The notes under the pieces were generated by a model, which was not told the DNA's origin, searched no databases, and saw nothing but the letters and a program-made list of their open reading frames with translations. Both the position numbers and the translations under genes were made by a program. 64,000 nt of DNA from AP-15 sp963799085 (lineage in GTDB: Bacteria > Pseudomonadota > Alphaproteobacteria > ATCC43930 > CGMCC-115725), in the NCBI GenBank assembly GCA_963799085.1, contig CAWCWA010000002.1, forward strand, positions 62,001 through 126,000, read 5' to 3'. Positions 34,752-44,690 of the stretch are shown piece by piece (within the stretch, counting starts at the first letter, position 1; the number at the start of each line of letters is the position of its first letter).

Positions 34752-35957
34752 CTATCCGTCCTTGACGGCGCCAAGCTGCGTCACCGGCGCCAGCGCCCGC
34801 CAGATATGATGCGCGCCGCGGCGCTCGGCGCGGCTGACCGCGAGCCGGGTCAGGGCGCCGCCATGGCAGCGCTGCCACTCGAAGAGCTGCACCTCGCCCT
34901 CGGTCGTCACCGCGTTGGCGACAAGCCGGCCGCCATCGCGCAATGCCCGCCACAAGGCCAGCAGCAGCTCCGGATCGCCCAGGCCGCCGCCGACAAAGAC
35001 TGCGTCGGGCTGAGGCAGGCCGGCCAATGCCGCGGGGGCCGAGCCACAGACGATGTCCAATCCGGGTATCCCCAGTTCGGCGGCGTTGCGCGCGATCAGC
35101 GCGATGCGGGCGGGGTTCTTTTCGATTGCGACGGCGCCGCCCGTGCCGGCGCGCAGCCATTCGATCGCGATCGAGCCGCAACCCGCGCCGACATCCCACA
35201 ACATCTCGCCGGGAAGGGGGGCAAGTGCTGCCAAGGTTGCGGCGCGGATCTCGCGCTTGGTCAACTGGCCGTCATGGGCAAAGGCATCGTCGGGCAGCCC
35301 CGCCAGCCGCGACAAGGCGCGGGTCCCGGACGAGGCGCGGCATTCGATCGCGATCGTGTTGAGGTCCGGCGCTTGCCGGTCGCCCCAGGATTGCGCCTCG
35401 CTGCAGCAAATTGTCTCGCGGGGGCCGCCGAGATGGGCAAGCACAGTGAGCCGGCTCGGCCCCCATCCCGCGTCAGTCAGGAGCCGGGCGACGGCGCGCG
35501 GCGTGCCGCCATTCTCCGACAGCGCCAGGATGCGGCGCCGGGGCGCAAGATGCAGCCGCAGTCCGTCGAGCGGTCGCCCGTGGAGGCTGATCGCAGCGCA
35601 ATCGGCAAGCGGCCAACCGAGCCGGGCGGCGGCGAGGCTGAAGGCGCCGGGCTGCGGCAAGATCGTCATCTCCGCGGCCACAAAACGCCGGGCGAGTGTA
35701 ACGCCGACGCCGTGCCACATCGGATCCCCGCTTGCCAGCACCACGACCCGCCGCCCGCGATACCCGCCGATCGTCTCGACCGTGCGGTCAAGCGGCCGCT
35801 CCCACCGGAGCCGCTCGGCGGGCCCGTCCGCGACCATCGCCAGATGGCGCTTGCCGCCGACCAGGATTTCGGCGGTGTCGACCAGGGCGCGGGCCGCCGG
35901 GGTCACGCCGGCAACCCCGTCCTCGCCGATGCCGATGATGGCAAGCCAGGGGGTCAC
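34752..35957 (-). CDS. cobL: Precorrin-6Y C5,15-methyltransferase (decarboxylating)
   Basis: 401 residues, both halves present: an N-terminal CbiE-type tetrapyrrole methylase (IIGIGEDGVAGVTPAARALV, EILVGGKRHLAMV, VVVLASGDPMWHGVGVTLAR, PQPGAFSLAAARLGWPL) and a C-terminal CbiT-type SAM-dependent domain (DGQLTKREIRAATLAALAPL, LWDVGAGCGSIAIEWLRAG, VFVGGGLGD). It methylates C5 and C15 and removes the acetate side-chain carboxylate of ring C. It overlaps cobH by four bases (ATGA) and abuts cobI, so cobH-cobL-cobI are translationally linked. Confidence 0.95.
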   Translation of the reverse strand: MTPWLAIIGIGEDGVAGVTPAARALVDTAEILVGGKRHLAMVADGPAERLRWERPLDRTVETIGGYRGRRVVVLASGDPMWHGVGVTLARRFVAAEMTILPQPGAFSLAAARLGWPLADCAAISLHGRPLDGLRLHLAPRRRILALSENGGTPRAVARLLTDAGWGPSRLTVLAHLGGPRETICCSEAQSWGDRQAPDLNTIAIECRASSGTRALSRLAGLPDDAFAHDGQLTKREIRAATLAALAPLPGEMLWDVGAGCGSIAIEWLRAGTGGAVAIEKNPARIALIARNAAELGIPGLDIVCGSAPAALAGLPQPDAVFVGGGLGDPELLLALWRALRDGGRLVANAVTTEGEVQLFEWQRCHGGALTRLAVSRAERRGAHHIWRALAPVTQLGAVKDG

Positions 35958-36598
35958 TCGGCCTCATTCCCGGCGAGCGCGTTGACCGCCGCCGCGGCAA
36001 TCGCACTGCCGCCGCGCCGGCCGTGCAGGGTCAGAAACTCCAGGCCCACTGAGCTGGCGAGCGCCGCCTTGGCCTCGGCCGCTCCGACAAACCCGACCGG
36101 GAAGCCCAGGACGAGCGCCGGTCTCGCCGCCCCGGCGGCAATGATTTCGAGCAGGTGGAACAGCGCCGTCGGCGCGTTGCCGATCGCTACGACCGCACCT
36201 TCAAGCAAGGGCCGCCACAATTCGACCGCGGCGGCCGAGCGCGTCGTCCGAAGTCTTGCAGCGAGGGGTGCGGTCTGCGGGTCGCGCAACCTGCACACGA
36301 TCTCGTTCGCCGCCGGCAGAAGCGAACGGACGATGCCCGCCGCGACCATTTCGGCATCAACCAGAACCGGCGCGCCATTCAACAGCGCGCGGCGGCCCGC
36401 CGCCACCGCGCCGGGCGACCAGTCGAAATCGGCGAGGATCGAACAATCGCCTGCCGCATGCGCGAGCCGGAGCGCCACCGGCCGCAGGGGCTCGGGAAAC
36501 CGGCTCAGATCGGATTCCGCCCGGATCAGAGCGAACGAACGGCGATAGATTTCGGCGGGGTCGCGAAGATAGTCGTAATCGGCGATGCCGGTGCGCAT
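35954..36598 (-). CDS. cobH: Precorrin-8X methylmutase
   Basis: 214 residues from ATG 36598 (YDYLRDPAEIYRRSFALIRA is the standard start of the family; a longer upstream frame is not homologous). Conserved parts: RLAHAAGDCSILADFDWSPG with the active-site His, GAPVLVDAEMVAAGI, LLEGAVVAIGNAPTALFHLL and PALVLGFPVGFVGAAEAKAA. It moves the C11 methyl group to C12, giving hydrogenobyrinate. First gene of the cobH-cobL-cobI unit, 12 bases after the stop of the LLM gene upstream. Confidence 0.95.
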   Translation of the reverse strand: MRTGIADYDYLRDPAEIYRRSFALIRAESDLSRFPEPLRPVALRLAHAAGDCSILADFDWSPGAVAAGRRALLNGAPVLVDAEMVAAGIVRSLLPAANEIVCRLRDPQTAPLAARLRTTRSAAAVELWRPLLEGAVVAIGNAPTALFHLLEIIAAGAARPALVLGFPVGFVGAAEAKAALASSVGLEFLTLHGRRGGSAIAAAAVNALAGNEAE

Positions 36599-36609
36599 GG
36601 CCCGGGGCG

Positions 36610-37821
36610 TCAGCGCTTCGGCGCCGGGTCGATGTCGCGGGCGCCGACCGTGCGATAACGATATTCGTCTGGCACCGGCCGGCCGGTGTCGGTGTAGGCT
36701 CGCCGCACCGCCTCGACATTGCCGCCCAGCACCCGCCGCCGGTTGCTGCGCACCCATTCGTTTGAGGCGACGAGCGGCGCCGCCGAACCCTGGAAATGCG
36801 GCATGACATAGCGGGCGAATAGTTCGTAGCTCTTCCAGGTCTTTTCCCGGTCGGCCCACTCATGGGCGCAGAAAAGGACCCCGCCGAAGCCGCCCTCGCT
36901 CAGTTCGAGGAGGCGCTCGATGCCTTTGATCACAGTCGCGGGCGAACCGACGAGCGTCGTCCCAGCCCGCACCCCATCGCGCAGCGGGTCCTGCGACAGA
37001 CCGGGTTCGCGGCCGAGCGTGTCCTCGAAATAGCTTGTTGTCTCGACCCGCTCGCCGGCGCCGACATCGCGCAGCGCCTCCTCGTCGTCCTCGGCAATAT
37101 GCGCGCTGACGACGACGCGCCATTCGCGCCGATCCATCTTGACGCCGTGCTCTTCGGCCGTCTCCTCGGCGATGCGCCATTGCTTGGCGAGCGCCTCGGG
37201 GCCGCCCGGAATGCCGGCGCCGATCGACAGCACGCCGAGCCCGTGCTTGCCCGCCGCCATCATGCCGAAGGGCGTGATCGTGCTCGCGACCGCGATCGAG
37301 AAGCGCGGATAGGAATAGGGCGCTAAATGCAGCCGCGCCTCGTTCAGTTCGAACCAGTCGGTCTTCATCGTCACCGGCGCATCGTCGCGCAGCAGCAAAA
37401 TGATCGCATCGAGCAATTCGACCATGCGTCGGCGCAACGCCACCGGATCGATGCCGAGCATATACGCATCCGACGGCAACGCGCCCGGGCCGCAGCCCAG
37501 CATCACCCGCCCGCGCGTCATATGGTCGAGCTGGACAAAGCGCTGCGCCACCAGAAACGGGTGGTGATAGGGCAGGCTGGTCACGCCCGTGCCGAGCCGG
37601 ATATTGCGGGTGCGCTCGGCCGCGGCGGCGATCATCAATTCCGGCAGCGCGACGATCTCCCAACCCGCCGAATGGTGCTCACCGATCCACGCCTCGTCGT
37701 AGCCGAGGTAGTCGAGCCATTCGAGAAGTTCCAGGTCGCGCGCCATCGCCAGGGTCGGGTTGTCGCCGAGGCGATGAAAGGGCGCCAGAAAGATGCCGAA
37801 ATCCAAACCGCGTCGGGTCAT
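36610..37821 (-). CDS. LLM-class flavin-dependent oxidoreductase
   Basis: 403 residues from ATG 37821. FGIFLAPFHRLGDNPTLAMA and YDEAWIGEHHSAGWEIVALP match the bacterial luciferase/limonene-monooxygenase group with its EHHxxG motif; IRLGTGVTSLPYHHPFLVAQ and MLGCGPGALPSDAYMLGID follow the flavin-binding TIM barrel. The late segment TLVGSPATVIKGIERLLELS is also standard. It lies only 12 bases upstream of cobH on the same strand; that could be chance, but co-transcription with cobalamin genes recalls flavin enzymes such as BluB without being related to it. Substrate unknown. Confidence 0.88.
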   Translation of the reverse strand: MTRRGLDFGIFLAPFHRLGDNPTLAMARDLELLEWLDYLGYDEAWIGEHHSAGWEIVALPELMIAAAAERTRNIRLGTGVTSLPYHHPFLVAQRFVQLDHMTRGRVMLGCGPGALPSDAYMLGIDPVALRRRMVELLDAIILLLRDDAPVTMKTDWFELNEARLHLAPYSYPRFSIAVASTITPFGMMAAGKHGLGVLSIGAGIPGGPEALAKQWRIAEETAEEHGVKMDRREWRVVVSAHIAEDDEEALRDVGAGERVETTSYFEDTLGREPGLSQDPLRDGVRAGTTLVGSPATVIKGIERLLELSEGGFGGVLFCAHEWADREKTWKSYELFARYVMPHFQGSAAPLVASNEWVRSNRRRVLGGNVEAVRRAYTDTGRPVPDEYRYRTVGARDIDPAPKR

Positions 37822-37931
37822 GAAGCCGTCCTCCGCCGATGGCGAGCGCAAGCCCTAACATAGCATGGCGGGGCGGTGTCGGAACCTTTCGCCCTCGGTT
37901 ACAATGCCGCGCGCGATACCGGGAGGAGAGG

Positions 37932-39620
37932 ATGGCCGAACCGAGCTACGTCCATGGCGCCAGCGAAGAGCCCCTGATCGGAGAAACGATCGGCCGGCAT
38001 TTCGATCGCATCGTCGCACGTTTTCCCGGCCGCGGCGCGCTCGTCGTCCGGCATCAGCAGATCCGCTGGACCTGGCGTGAGCTGAAGGATCGCGTCGACG
38101 CGTTGGCCGCGGGATTGATCGGGCTCGGCCTCGGCGTCGGGGCGCGCATCGGCGTCTGGTCGCCGAACAACGCCGAATGGGTGCTGACCCAGTTCGCCAC
38201 CGCCAAGGCCGGGCTGATCCTGGTCAACATCAACCCCGCCTACCGCACCGCCGAACTCGAATATGCGCTCAACAAATCGGGCTGCCGGGCGCTGATCACC
38301 GCCGCCCGGTTCAAGACCAGCGATTATCTTGGCATGCTGCGCGAACTTGCTCCTGAACTGGACGCCGCGCGCCCCGGCGAACTGCGCGCCGGCCGGCTTC
38401 CCGACCTGAGGCTCGTCATCACGATCGGCCATGAGCGCGCGCCGGGGGCGCTGCGTTTCGACAACCTCGCCGCCGAGGGCCGCCCCGCCGACCGCGAGCG
38501 CCTTGCCGCATTGGCCGACGAATTACAGTTCGACGACCCGATCAACATCCAGTTCACCAGCGGCACCACCGGCTTTCCGAAGGGCGCCACGCTGACGCAC
38601 CACAACATCCTGAACAACGGCTATTTCATCGCGAGGGCGATGCGGCTCAGCGAACGCGACCGGCTCTGCATTCCGGTGCCGCTCTATCATTGCTTCGGCA
38701 TGGTGCTCGGCAACCTTGCCTGTCTGACGCACGGTGCGGCGATGGTCTTCCCGGGCGAAGGCTTCGATCCGCTGGCCACCCTCGAGACAATCGAGGCCGA
38801 GCGCTGCACGGCTCTGCACGGCGTGCCGACGATGTTCATCGCCGAGATGGACCATCCCGAGTTCGGCAAGTTCGATCTCTCCTCGCTGCGCACCGGCATC
38901 ATGGCCGGCAGCCCGTGCCCGATCGAGGTCATGAAGCGCGCCCTCCAGCGCATGCACCTCCGCGAAATCACGATCGCCTACGGCATGACCGAGACGAGCC
39001 CGGTCAGCTTTCAGTCCTCGACCGGCGACCCGATCGAGCGGCGGGTGTCGACCGTGGGCCGCGTGCACCCGCATATCGAGGTCAAGATCGTCGACGCCGA
39101 GGGCCGCATCGTGCCGCGCGGGACGCCCGGCGAACTGTTGACGCGCGGCTATTCGGTGATGCTCGGGTACTGGAACGACGAGGAGAGGACGCGGGAGGCG
39201 ATCGACGCCGCGCGATGGATGCATACCGGCGACCTCGCCACGATCGACGAGGAGGGCTATTGCAACATCGTCGGGCGGATCAAGGACATGGTGATCCGCG
39301 GCGGCGAAAACGTCTATCCGCGCGAGATCGAGGAATTCCTCTACCGGCACCCGAAAATCCAGGATGTCCAGGTGATCGGCGTGCCCGACCAGCGCTATGG
39401 CGAGGAATTGTGCGCCTGGGTTCGGCTGCGCGACGGCGAGACCGCCGACGCCGAGGAGGTCCGCGAGTTCTGCCGCGGCCAGATCGCGCACTACAAGATC
39501 CCGCGCTACATCAAATTCGTCGATGAGTTCCCGATGACGGTGACCGGCAAGATCCAGAAATTCGTGATGCGCGAGGAGACAATCCGCGAACTGGGGCTGA
39601 AGGCGCCGCAGACCGCGTAA
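37932..39620 (+). CDS. AMP-forming acyl-CoA synthetase (FadD-like)
   Basis: 562 residues from ATG 37932, with GGGAGGAGAG directly before it. The AMP-binding signature INIQFTSGTTGFPKGATLTH is perfect; others are VPLYHCFGMVLGNLACLTHG, IAYGMTETSPVSFQSSTGD, WMHTGDLATIDEEGYCNIVG, RIKDMVIRGGENVYPREIEE and the C-terminal catalytic Lys in MTVTGKIQKF. This arrangement is that of medium/long-chain fatty acid or aromatic acid CoA ligases of the alphaproteobacterial AMP-binding protein group. It is divergent from the LLM gene; together they might degrade an acid-bearing substrate. Confidence 0.92.
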   Translation: MAEPSYVHGASEEPLIGETIGRHFDRIVARFPGRGALVVRHQQIRWTWRELKDRVDALAAGLIGLGLGVGARIGVWSPNNAEWVLTQFATAKAGLILVNINPAYRTAELEYALNKSGCRALITAARFKTSDYLGMLRELAPELDAARPGELRAGRLPDLRLVITIGHERAPGALRFDNLAAEGRPADRERLAALADELQFDDPINIQFTSGTTGFPKGATLTHHNILNNGYFIARAMRLSERDRLCIPVPLYHCFGMVLGNLACLTHGAAMVFPGEGFDPLATLETIEAERCTALHGVPTMFIAEMDHPEFGKFDLSSLRTGIMAGSPCPIEVMKRALQRMHLREITIAYGMTETSPVSFQSSTGDPIERRVSTVGRVHPHIEVKIVDAEGRIVPRGTPGELLTRGYSVMLGYWNDEERTREAIDAARWMHTGDLATIDEEGYCNIVGRIKDMVIRGGENVYPREIEEFLYRHPKIQDVQVIGVPDQRYGEELCAWVRLRDGETADAEEVREFCRGQIAHYKIPRYIKFVDEFPMTVTGKIQKFVMREETIRELGLKAPQTA

Positions 39621-39746
39621 TCGGCCCCGACATCACCCGAAAGGAGGAACGCACAAGGGCTGGTACGATCGCGCCCTTTGAGCATAGTATTACAGCAATA
39701 TGAAGCAGCCGGCGTGAACCGGCGCTCAGGGAATGGGAGGATCGAA

Positions 39747-40079
39747 ATGCGCAATCTCGGGCGGCTCCTGGGTATCGCGGGTCTGGGCGCGTTGGCGCTC
39801 GGCGGTTGCGCCGGGACCGCGCCGCCATCGCCGAGCGCCAACATGGCGGCGATCGTCGCTCCGTACCGGCCGCCGCCGAAGCGGGCCGAGATCCCGCCGC
39901 CGCCACCCTCGCCGCGCGCATTGTGGCTGGTCGGCCACTGGCGATGGACCGGGAGCAATTACGTCTGGACGCCCGGCCATTACGTCGAACGACCGGCCCC
40001 GACCGCGAATTGGGTCCCCGATTATTGGATGGAACAAAAGGACGGCTGGACCTTTGTTGCCGGCCGCTGGGCCTCCTGA
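39747..40079 (+). CDS. YXWGXW-repeat lipoprotein 1
   Basis: 110 residues, ATG 39747. Lipoprotein signal LLGIAGLGALALGGCAGTAP with lipobox LGGC, then a proline-rich linker (PYRPPPKRAEIPPPPPSP) and two YXWGXW-type repeats, WLVGHWRWTGSNYVWTPGHY and NWVPDYWMEQKDGWTFVAGR. Such BBP7/YXWGXW proteins are surface-exposed or outer-membrane-associated, of unknown function. A second copy follows 124 bases downstream, so the pair arose by tandem duplication. Confidence 0.85.
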   Translation: MRNLGRLLGIAGLGALALGGCAGTAPPSPSANMAAIVAPYRPPPKRAEIPPPPPSPRALWLVGHWRWTGSNYVWTPGHYVERPAPTANWVPDYWMEQKDGWTFVAGRWAS

Positions 40080-40203
40080 GACGACGCTCCCCGCGACCCG
40101 CCGCCACGCGTGCGGGAATTATCCCCGACCGATCGTGTTCCAGGGTAAAGCGCCGGCGCGCACAGTGCAGCCGGCGCTGGGAACTCGATCATCGGAGGAG
40201 AGG

Positions 40204-40626
40204 ATGCATTACGTCGGCCGCGCGGCGGGCCTTGCCGCAGTCATGATAGGAACAACGGTTCTCTCGGGGTGCTATGTGCCGCCCCCGCCGCCGGTGGCGG
40301 TAGCAACGCCGACGCCCGTCGAGCCCGCCTACCCGCCGCCGGCCTACGGCTCGTCAACGCCCGCCGTCAGCGTGCCGAGCAACGCCGGCGGCTCGGTCGC
40401 CGTCGCCCCGTATGGCCCGCCGCCACTGCGCGTCGAGGCGCCGCCGCCGGCACCCTCGCCAATGGCGGTGTGGCAGCAAGGCCATTGGAGCTGGACCGGT
40501 GGGCAATACGCCTGGACCCCCGGCCACTATGTTTTACGGCCGACCGCCGTCTCGGTCTGGACCCCCGGCTACTGGCAGCAAGGCCCGGCCGGCTGGTACT
40601 GGGTCGAGGGCCACTGGACCGGTTGA
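40204..40626 (+). CDS. YXWGXW-repeat lipoprotein 2
   Basis: 140 residues from ATG 40204 after GGAGGAGAG. Lipoprotein signal GLAAVMIGTTVLSGCYVPPP, a long Pro/Val/Ala linker, and the repeats VWQQGHWSWTGGQYAWTPGH, YVLRPTAVSVWTPGYWQQGP and WYWVEGHW. The tail is more Gln/Trp-rich than in the first copy, but the linker pattern (PPPxRxExPPPxPSP) is shared, supporting duplication and divergence. Confidence 0.85.
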   Translation: MHYVGRAAGLAAVMIGTTVLSGCYVPPPPPVAVATPTPVEPAYPPPAYGSSTPAVSVPSNAGGSVAVAPYGPPPLRVEAPPPAPSPMAVWQQGHWSWTGGQYAWTPGHYVLRPTAVSVWTPGYWQQGPAGWYWVEGHWTG

Positions 40627-40645
40627 ACCTTCGCCGCACTGCTCC

Positions 40646-41122
40646 TCATCCCTGGCGGGCAAGCGCCATGTCGATCAACGGCACCAACGCCGGGGCGACG
40701 GGGAGCCTGCCTTCGAGAATGTCGTCGCGGCTGAGCCAGGCGGCTTCGTCGACATCGTCTGCCGCAACGCCCTCGCCCGATCGCCAGAGCCCGCGCACCG
40801 CGACGAGCGTGTAGTGGTAGCGGACCCGGCCTTCCTCGTCGCGGTCGAGCGTGTCGATCACGGTCAACACACCGGCGGGTTCGGCGACCACGCCGGTTTC
40901 CTCGAAGAGTTCGCGCATCGCACCCTCGGCGACGGTCTCGCCGAGTTCGAGCACCCCGCCGGGAAAGCCCCAGCGCCCGGCCATTGGCGGATTGGCGCGG
41001 CGCACGACAAGCGCCCGCTCGCCGCGCAATACCACCGCCAGCACGCCGACAATCGGCCGCTCCGGATAGCGCCGTCCCTCTTTCCCGAGAGCGGCTCCGG
41101 CTGGGCCTTCTGCAACCCCCAC
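40646..41122 (-). CDS. NUDIX hydrolase
   Basis: The Nudix box is complete: GGVLELGETVAEGAMRELFE followed by ETG (pattern Gx5Ex7REUxEExGU). Preceded by RPIVGVLAVVLRGERALVVR and AGRWGFPGG. The group with ADP-ribose or nucleotide-sugar pyrophosphatase-like members is likely. The start is uncertain: GTG 41122 is the only good candidate in frame, but it lies inside the palindromic repeat, and the homologous part begins about 25 residues later. Directly downstream of thiC on the same strand, so it may clean up damaged thiamin or nucleotide intermediates; this is inference. Confidence 0.85.
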   Translation of the reverse strand: MGVAEGPAGAALGKEGRRYPERPIVGVLAVVLRGERALVVRRANPPMAGRWGFPGGVLELGETVAEGAMRELFEETGVVAEPAGVLTVIDTLDRDEEGRVRYHYTLVAVRGLWRSGEGVAADDVDEAAWLSRDDILEGRLPVAPALVPLIDMALARQG

Positions 41123-41163
41123 CCTAACCCTCCCTTGCTCGCGGGGGAGGGAATGGGAGGGGG
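41109..41163. repeat. REP-like palindromic element
   Basis: CCCTCCC at 41128-41134 pairs with GGGAGGG at 41145-41151 around a loop containing CTCGCGG; the flanks ACCCTAA and GGAATGGGAGGGGG extend the pattern. In translation it gives the PNPPLLAGEG peptide typical of the very frequent extragenic palindromes of alphaproteobacteria. Placed between the thiC stop and the NUDIX gene, where it may also end or attenuate transcription. Confidence 0.65.
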
Positions 41164-41164
41164 C

Positions 41165-43027
<1,863 letters not shown>

Positions 43028-43109
43028 GATCGGTCTCCGTTGCACCAGTGGCACGAAGATCCGGGGCGTCTCTGCGAGAGGATAGGCGGCCGTGGCCGCA
43101 TTGTTCCTG

Positions 43110-43214
43110 TCCCTACGCCGGCACGACCCGGATCAGGTTCGAAGGGTTGCCGCGCCCCGCTCCGGATTCGTCGGATCGGGCCGGCGGCCTCTCAGCCCCC
43201 TGTCGGGGCACCCC
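43110..43214 (-). promoter_or_regulatory. TPP riboswitch (THI element)
   Basis: Read on the minus strand the RNA begins GGGGTGCC, followed by GGCTGAGAGG, then the ACCCTTCGAACCTGATCCGG core and CGGCGTAGGGA, the conserved pattern of the thiamin-pyrophosphate aptamer. It lies in the leader of thiC, starting 83 bases before its ATG, and should shut down thiC when thiamin pyrophosphate is plentiful, in this group mostly by blocking translation or by early termination. Confidence 0.96.
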
Positions 43215-43323
43215 TTGGACGATGCGATTATCCGCAGAGGATCGCGGCGCCGTCAAGGTGGTGTCGTTGCGTTTGTGTGTCGGAAGATTATCATGCCGCA
43301 GTGAAATCGCGCGGATCGAGCGG

Positions 43324-43626
43324 ATGGTCGTCGGGCGCCTGATCGGCTGGATCTTACTCTTTGCCGGGCTCGTCCGTCTGGCTCTCGACGTCAAGGCCTG
43401 GATCGCCAACAGGATTTGGGACCCGATGGCGCTCGGCCAGCTCTGGTACGAGATCAATCGCTCGAGCCTCAACCTCGTTCAGGCGGTGATCCAGCGCTAC
43501 CTCTCCGCGCAGCTCTGGGACCGGATCATCGTCAACATCCTGTTGTGGTGGGCCTTCGCCGTCCTGATCGGGCTCGGGCTCATTTTCCTTTTCTTTTTCC
43601 GCCGGCGCGAACCCGCGCCGCGATGA
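43324..43626 (+). CDS. Small two-helix membrane protein of unknown function
   Basis: 100 residues, start ATG 43324 (the frame extends upstream without an obvious signal). Membrane segments are RLIGWILLFAGLVRLALDVK and IIVNILLWWAFAVLIGLGLI continued by FLFFF, ended by a positively charged RRREPAPR, suggesting both ends in the cytoplasm. Between them is an amphipathic loop (YEINRSSLNLVQAVIQRYLS). No family name is recalled. Divergent from thiC. Confidence 0.65.
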   Translation: MVVGRLIGWILLFAGLVRLALDVKAWIANRIWDPMALGQLWYEINRSSLNLVQAVIQRYLSAQLWDRIIVNILLWWAFAVLIGLGLIFLFFFRRREPAPR

Positions 43627-43708
43627 GGAACAGGCGCCTCGATTCGCCGGCCCCATCGAGGGGCGCGAAAAGATTGCGTTTGGTTGCGGCGAGCCCAACG
43701 TACTGCCG

Positions 43709-43933
43709 ATGACCACGATGATCGCTGAAGTGTACGACGCGCTGATCGCCGCCGGATCGCCGGAGGACAAAGCGCGAAAGGCCGCCGAGGCGATCGCCGG
43801 TTACGAAAACCGGTTCGCCGGGCTGGAGCAGCGCCTCGTCCACATCGAGGGGGAACTGAAATTGCTCAGCTGGATGGTCGGCTTCAACCTCGCCGGGACG
43901 GTCGGGCTCATCTTCCTGCTGCTGCGGCATTGA
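43709..43933 (+). CDS. Small coiled-coil membrane protein
   Basis: 74 residues: MTTMIAEVYDALIAAGSPED, an amphipathic helix ENRFAGLEQRLVHIEGELKL and a C-terminal membrane segment MVGFNLAGTVGLIFLLLRH. This layout (DUF1640-like: helical coil plus tail anchor) is common in alphaproteobacteria and often found as multiple copies near transposons or toxin-antitoxin loci. Role unknown. Confidence 0.68.
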   Translation: MTTMIAEVYDALIAAGSPEDKARKAAEAIAGYENRFAGLEQRLVHIEGELKLLSWMVGFNLAGTVGLIFLLLRH

Positions 43934-44040
43934 GCCGGATCGCCGGCTCGGCCGTCCGCCGAACTGGTGCATGCGCCAACCGGCCGCAAAGGCCATTCAG
44001 CCAAACAATTCCACAATCTTGAGTGTCGGTTAGCGACGCA

Positions 44041-44265
44041 TCATGCGTCGGCGAGTTCGAGCCGCCGCTCGATCCGCTCGATCCGGCGGTCCATATTATC
44101 CAGCCGCAACTGGGTCGCCGCGTAATCCACTTTAATTCCGGCGATGTCGCGCTCCACGCTGCTCAGACGGGTGATCACCTCATCGAGCTTGCGGAGAATC
44201 GTGTCGTTCTGCTCCCTGATCCGGTTCAGCCCGCGCAGGACAATGTTTTCGGGTTCGTCGACCAT
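44041..44265 (-). CDS. Short coiled-coil protein
   Basis: 74 residues beginning MVDEPENIVLRGLNRIREQN. The rest is one continuous heptad-repeat helix with leucine and isoleucine spacing (DTILRKLDEVITRLSSVERD, AGIKVDYAATQLRLDNMDRR). Related short proteins with the MDEPENxVLxxLRxIR start are common near mobile and toxin-type genes in alphaproteobacteria, function unknown. It is convergent with the gene at 43709. Confidence 0.68.
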   Translation of the reverse strand: MVDEPENIVLRGLNRIREQNDTILRKLDEVITRLSSVERDIAGIKVDYAATQLRLDNMDRRIERIERRLELADA

Positions 44266-44362
44266 ATGAAAAGTCTAGGGAGGCAGCATTCGAGATGCAA
44301 GCAGGGCCCTCCCGGTCACGCCAAAACGCCATACCGCCGCCGCGTCTGCGGCAAGAACGCGC

Positions 44363-44578
44363 TCAGCCGTCGCCCATTTTGAGGGCGGCGATGAAGGCGG
44401 ATTGCGGGATTTCGACCTTGCCGAACTGTCGCATGCGCTTCTTCCCCTCCTTCCGCCCTTCGAGGAGCTTGCGCTTGCGGGTGACATCGCCGCCATAGCA
44501 TTTGGCGAGCACATCCTTTCTGAGCGCTTTGACTGTCTCGCGGGCGACGATCCGGCCGCCGATCGCCGCCTGGACGCA
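44363..44578 (-). pseudogene. lepA: Orphan 3' end of lepA (elongation factor 4)
   Basis: No start codon is in frame, but the minus strand from 44578 reads AAIGGRIVARETVKALRKDV, LAKCYGGDVTRKRKLLEGRK, EGKKRMRQFGKVEIPQSAFI and AALKMGDG before a TGA at 44363-44365. That is the diagnostic C-terminal domain of LepA, about 70 of 600 residues. Upstream the sequence changes abruptly to the promoter region of an unrelated plus-strand gene. Either lepA was interrupted and this is its stump, or the piece was copied from an intact lepA elsewhere. Confidence 0.85.
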
Positions 44579-44690
44579 TCAAGCAAGGCAAAACAGGCCG
44601 TCAGCGCGCTGTCGCGTTATAACGTGCATCAAGGGCCCACAGCCGCTTTCAATGCAGGTGACGACGCGCTCTTTCATTGCGGAGGGATTG

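Noticed and set aside
34236..36548. A 770-codon plus-strand open frame
   Set aside because: It is antisense to cobI, cobL and cobH, which are clearly recognisable; the long frame is a by-product of high GC and gives no domain.
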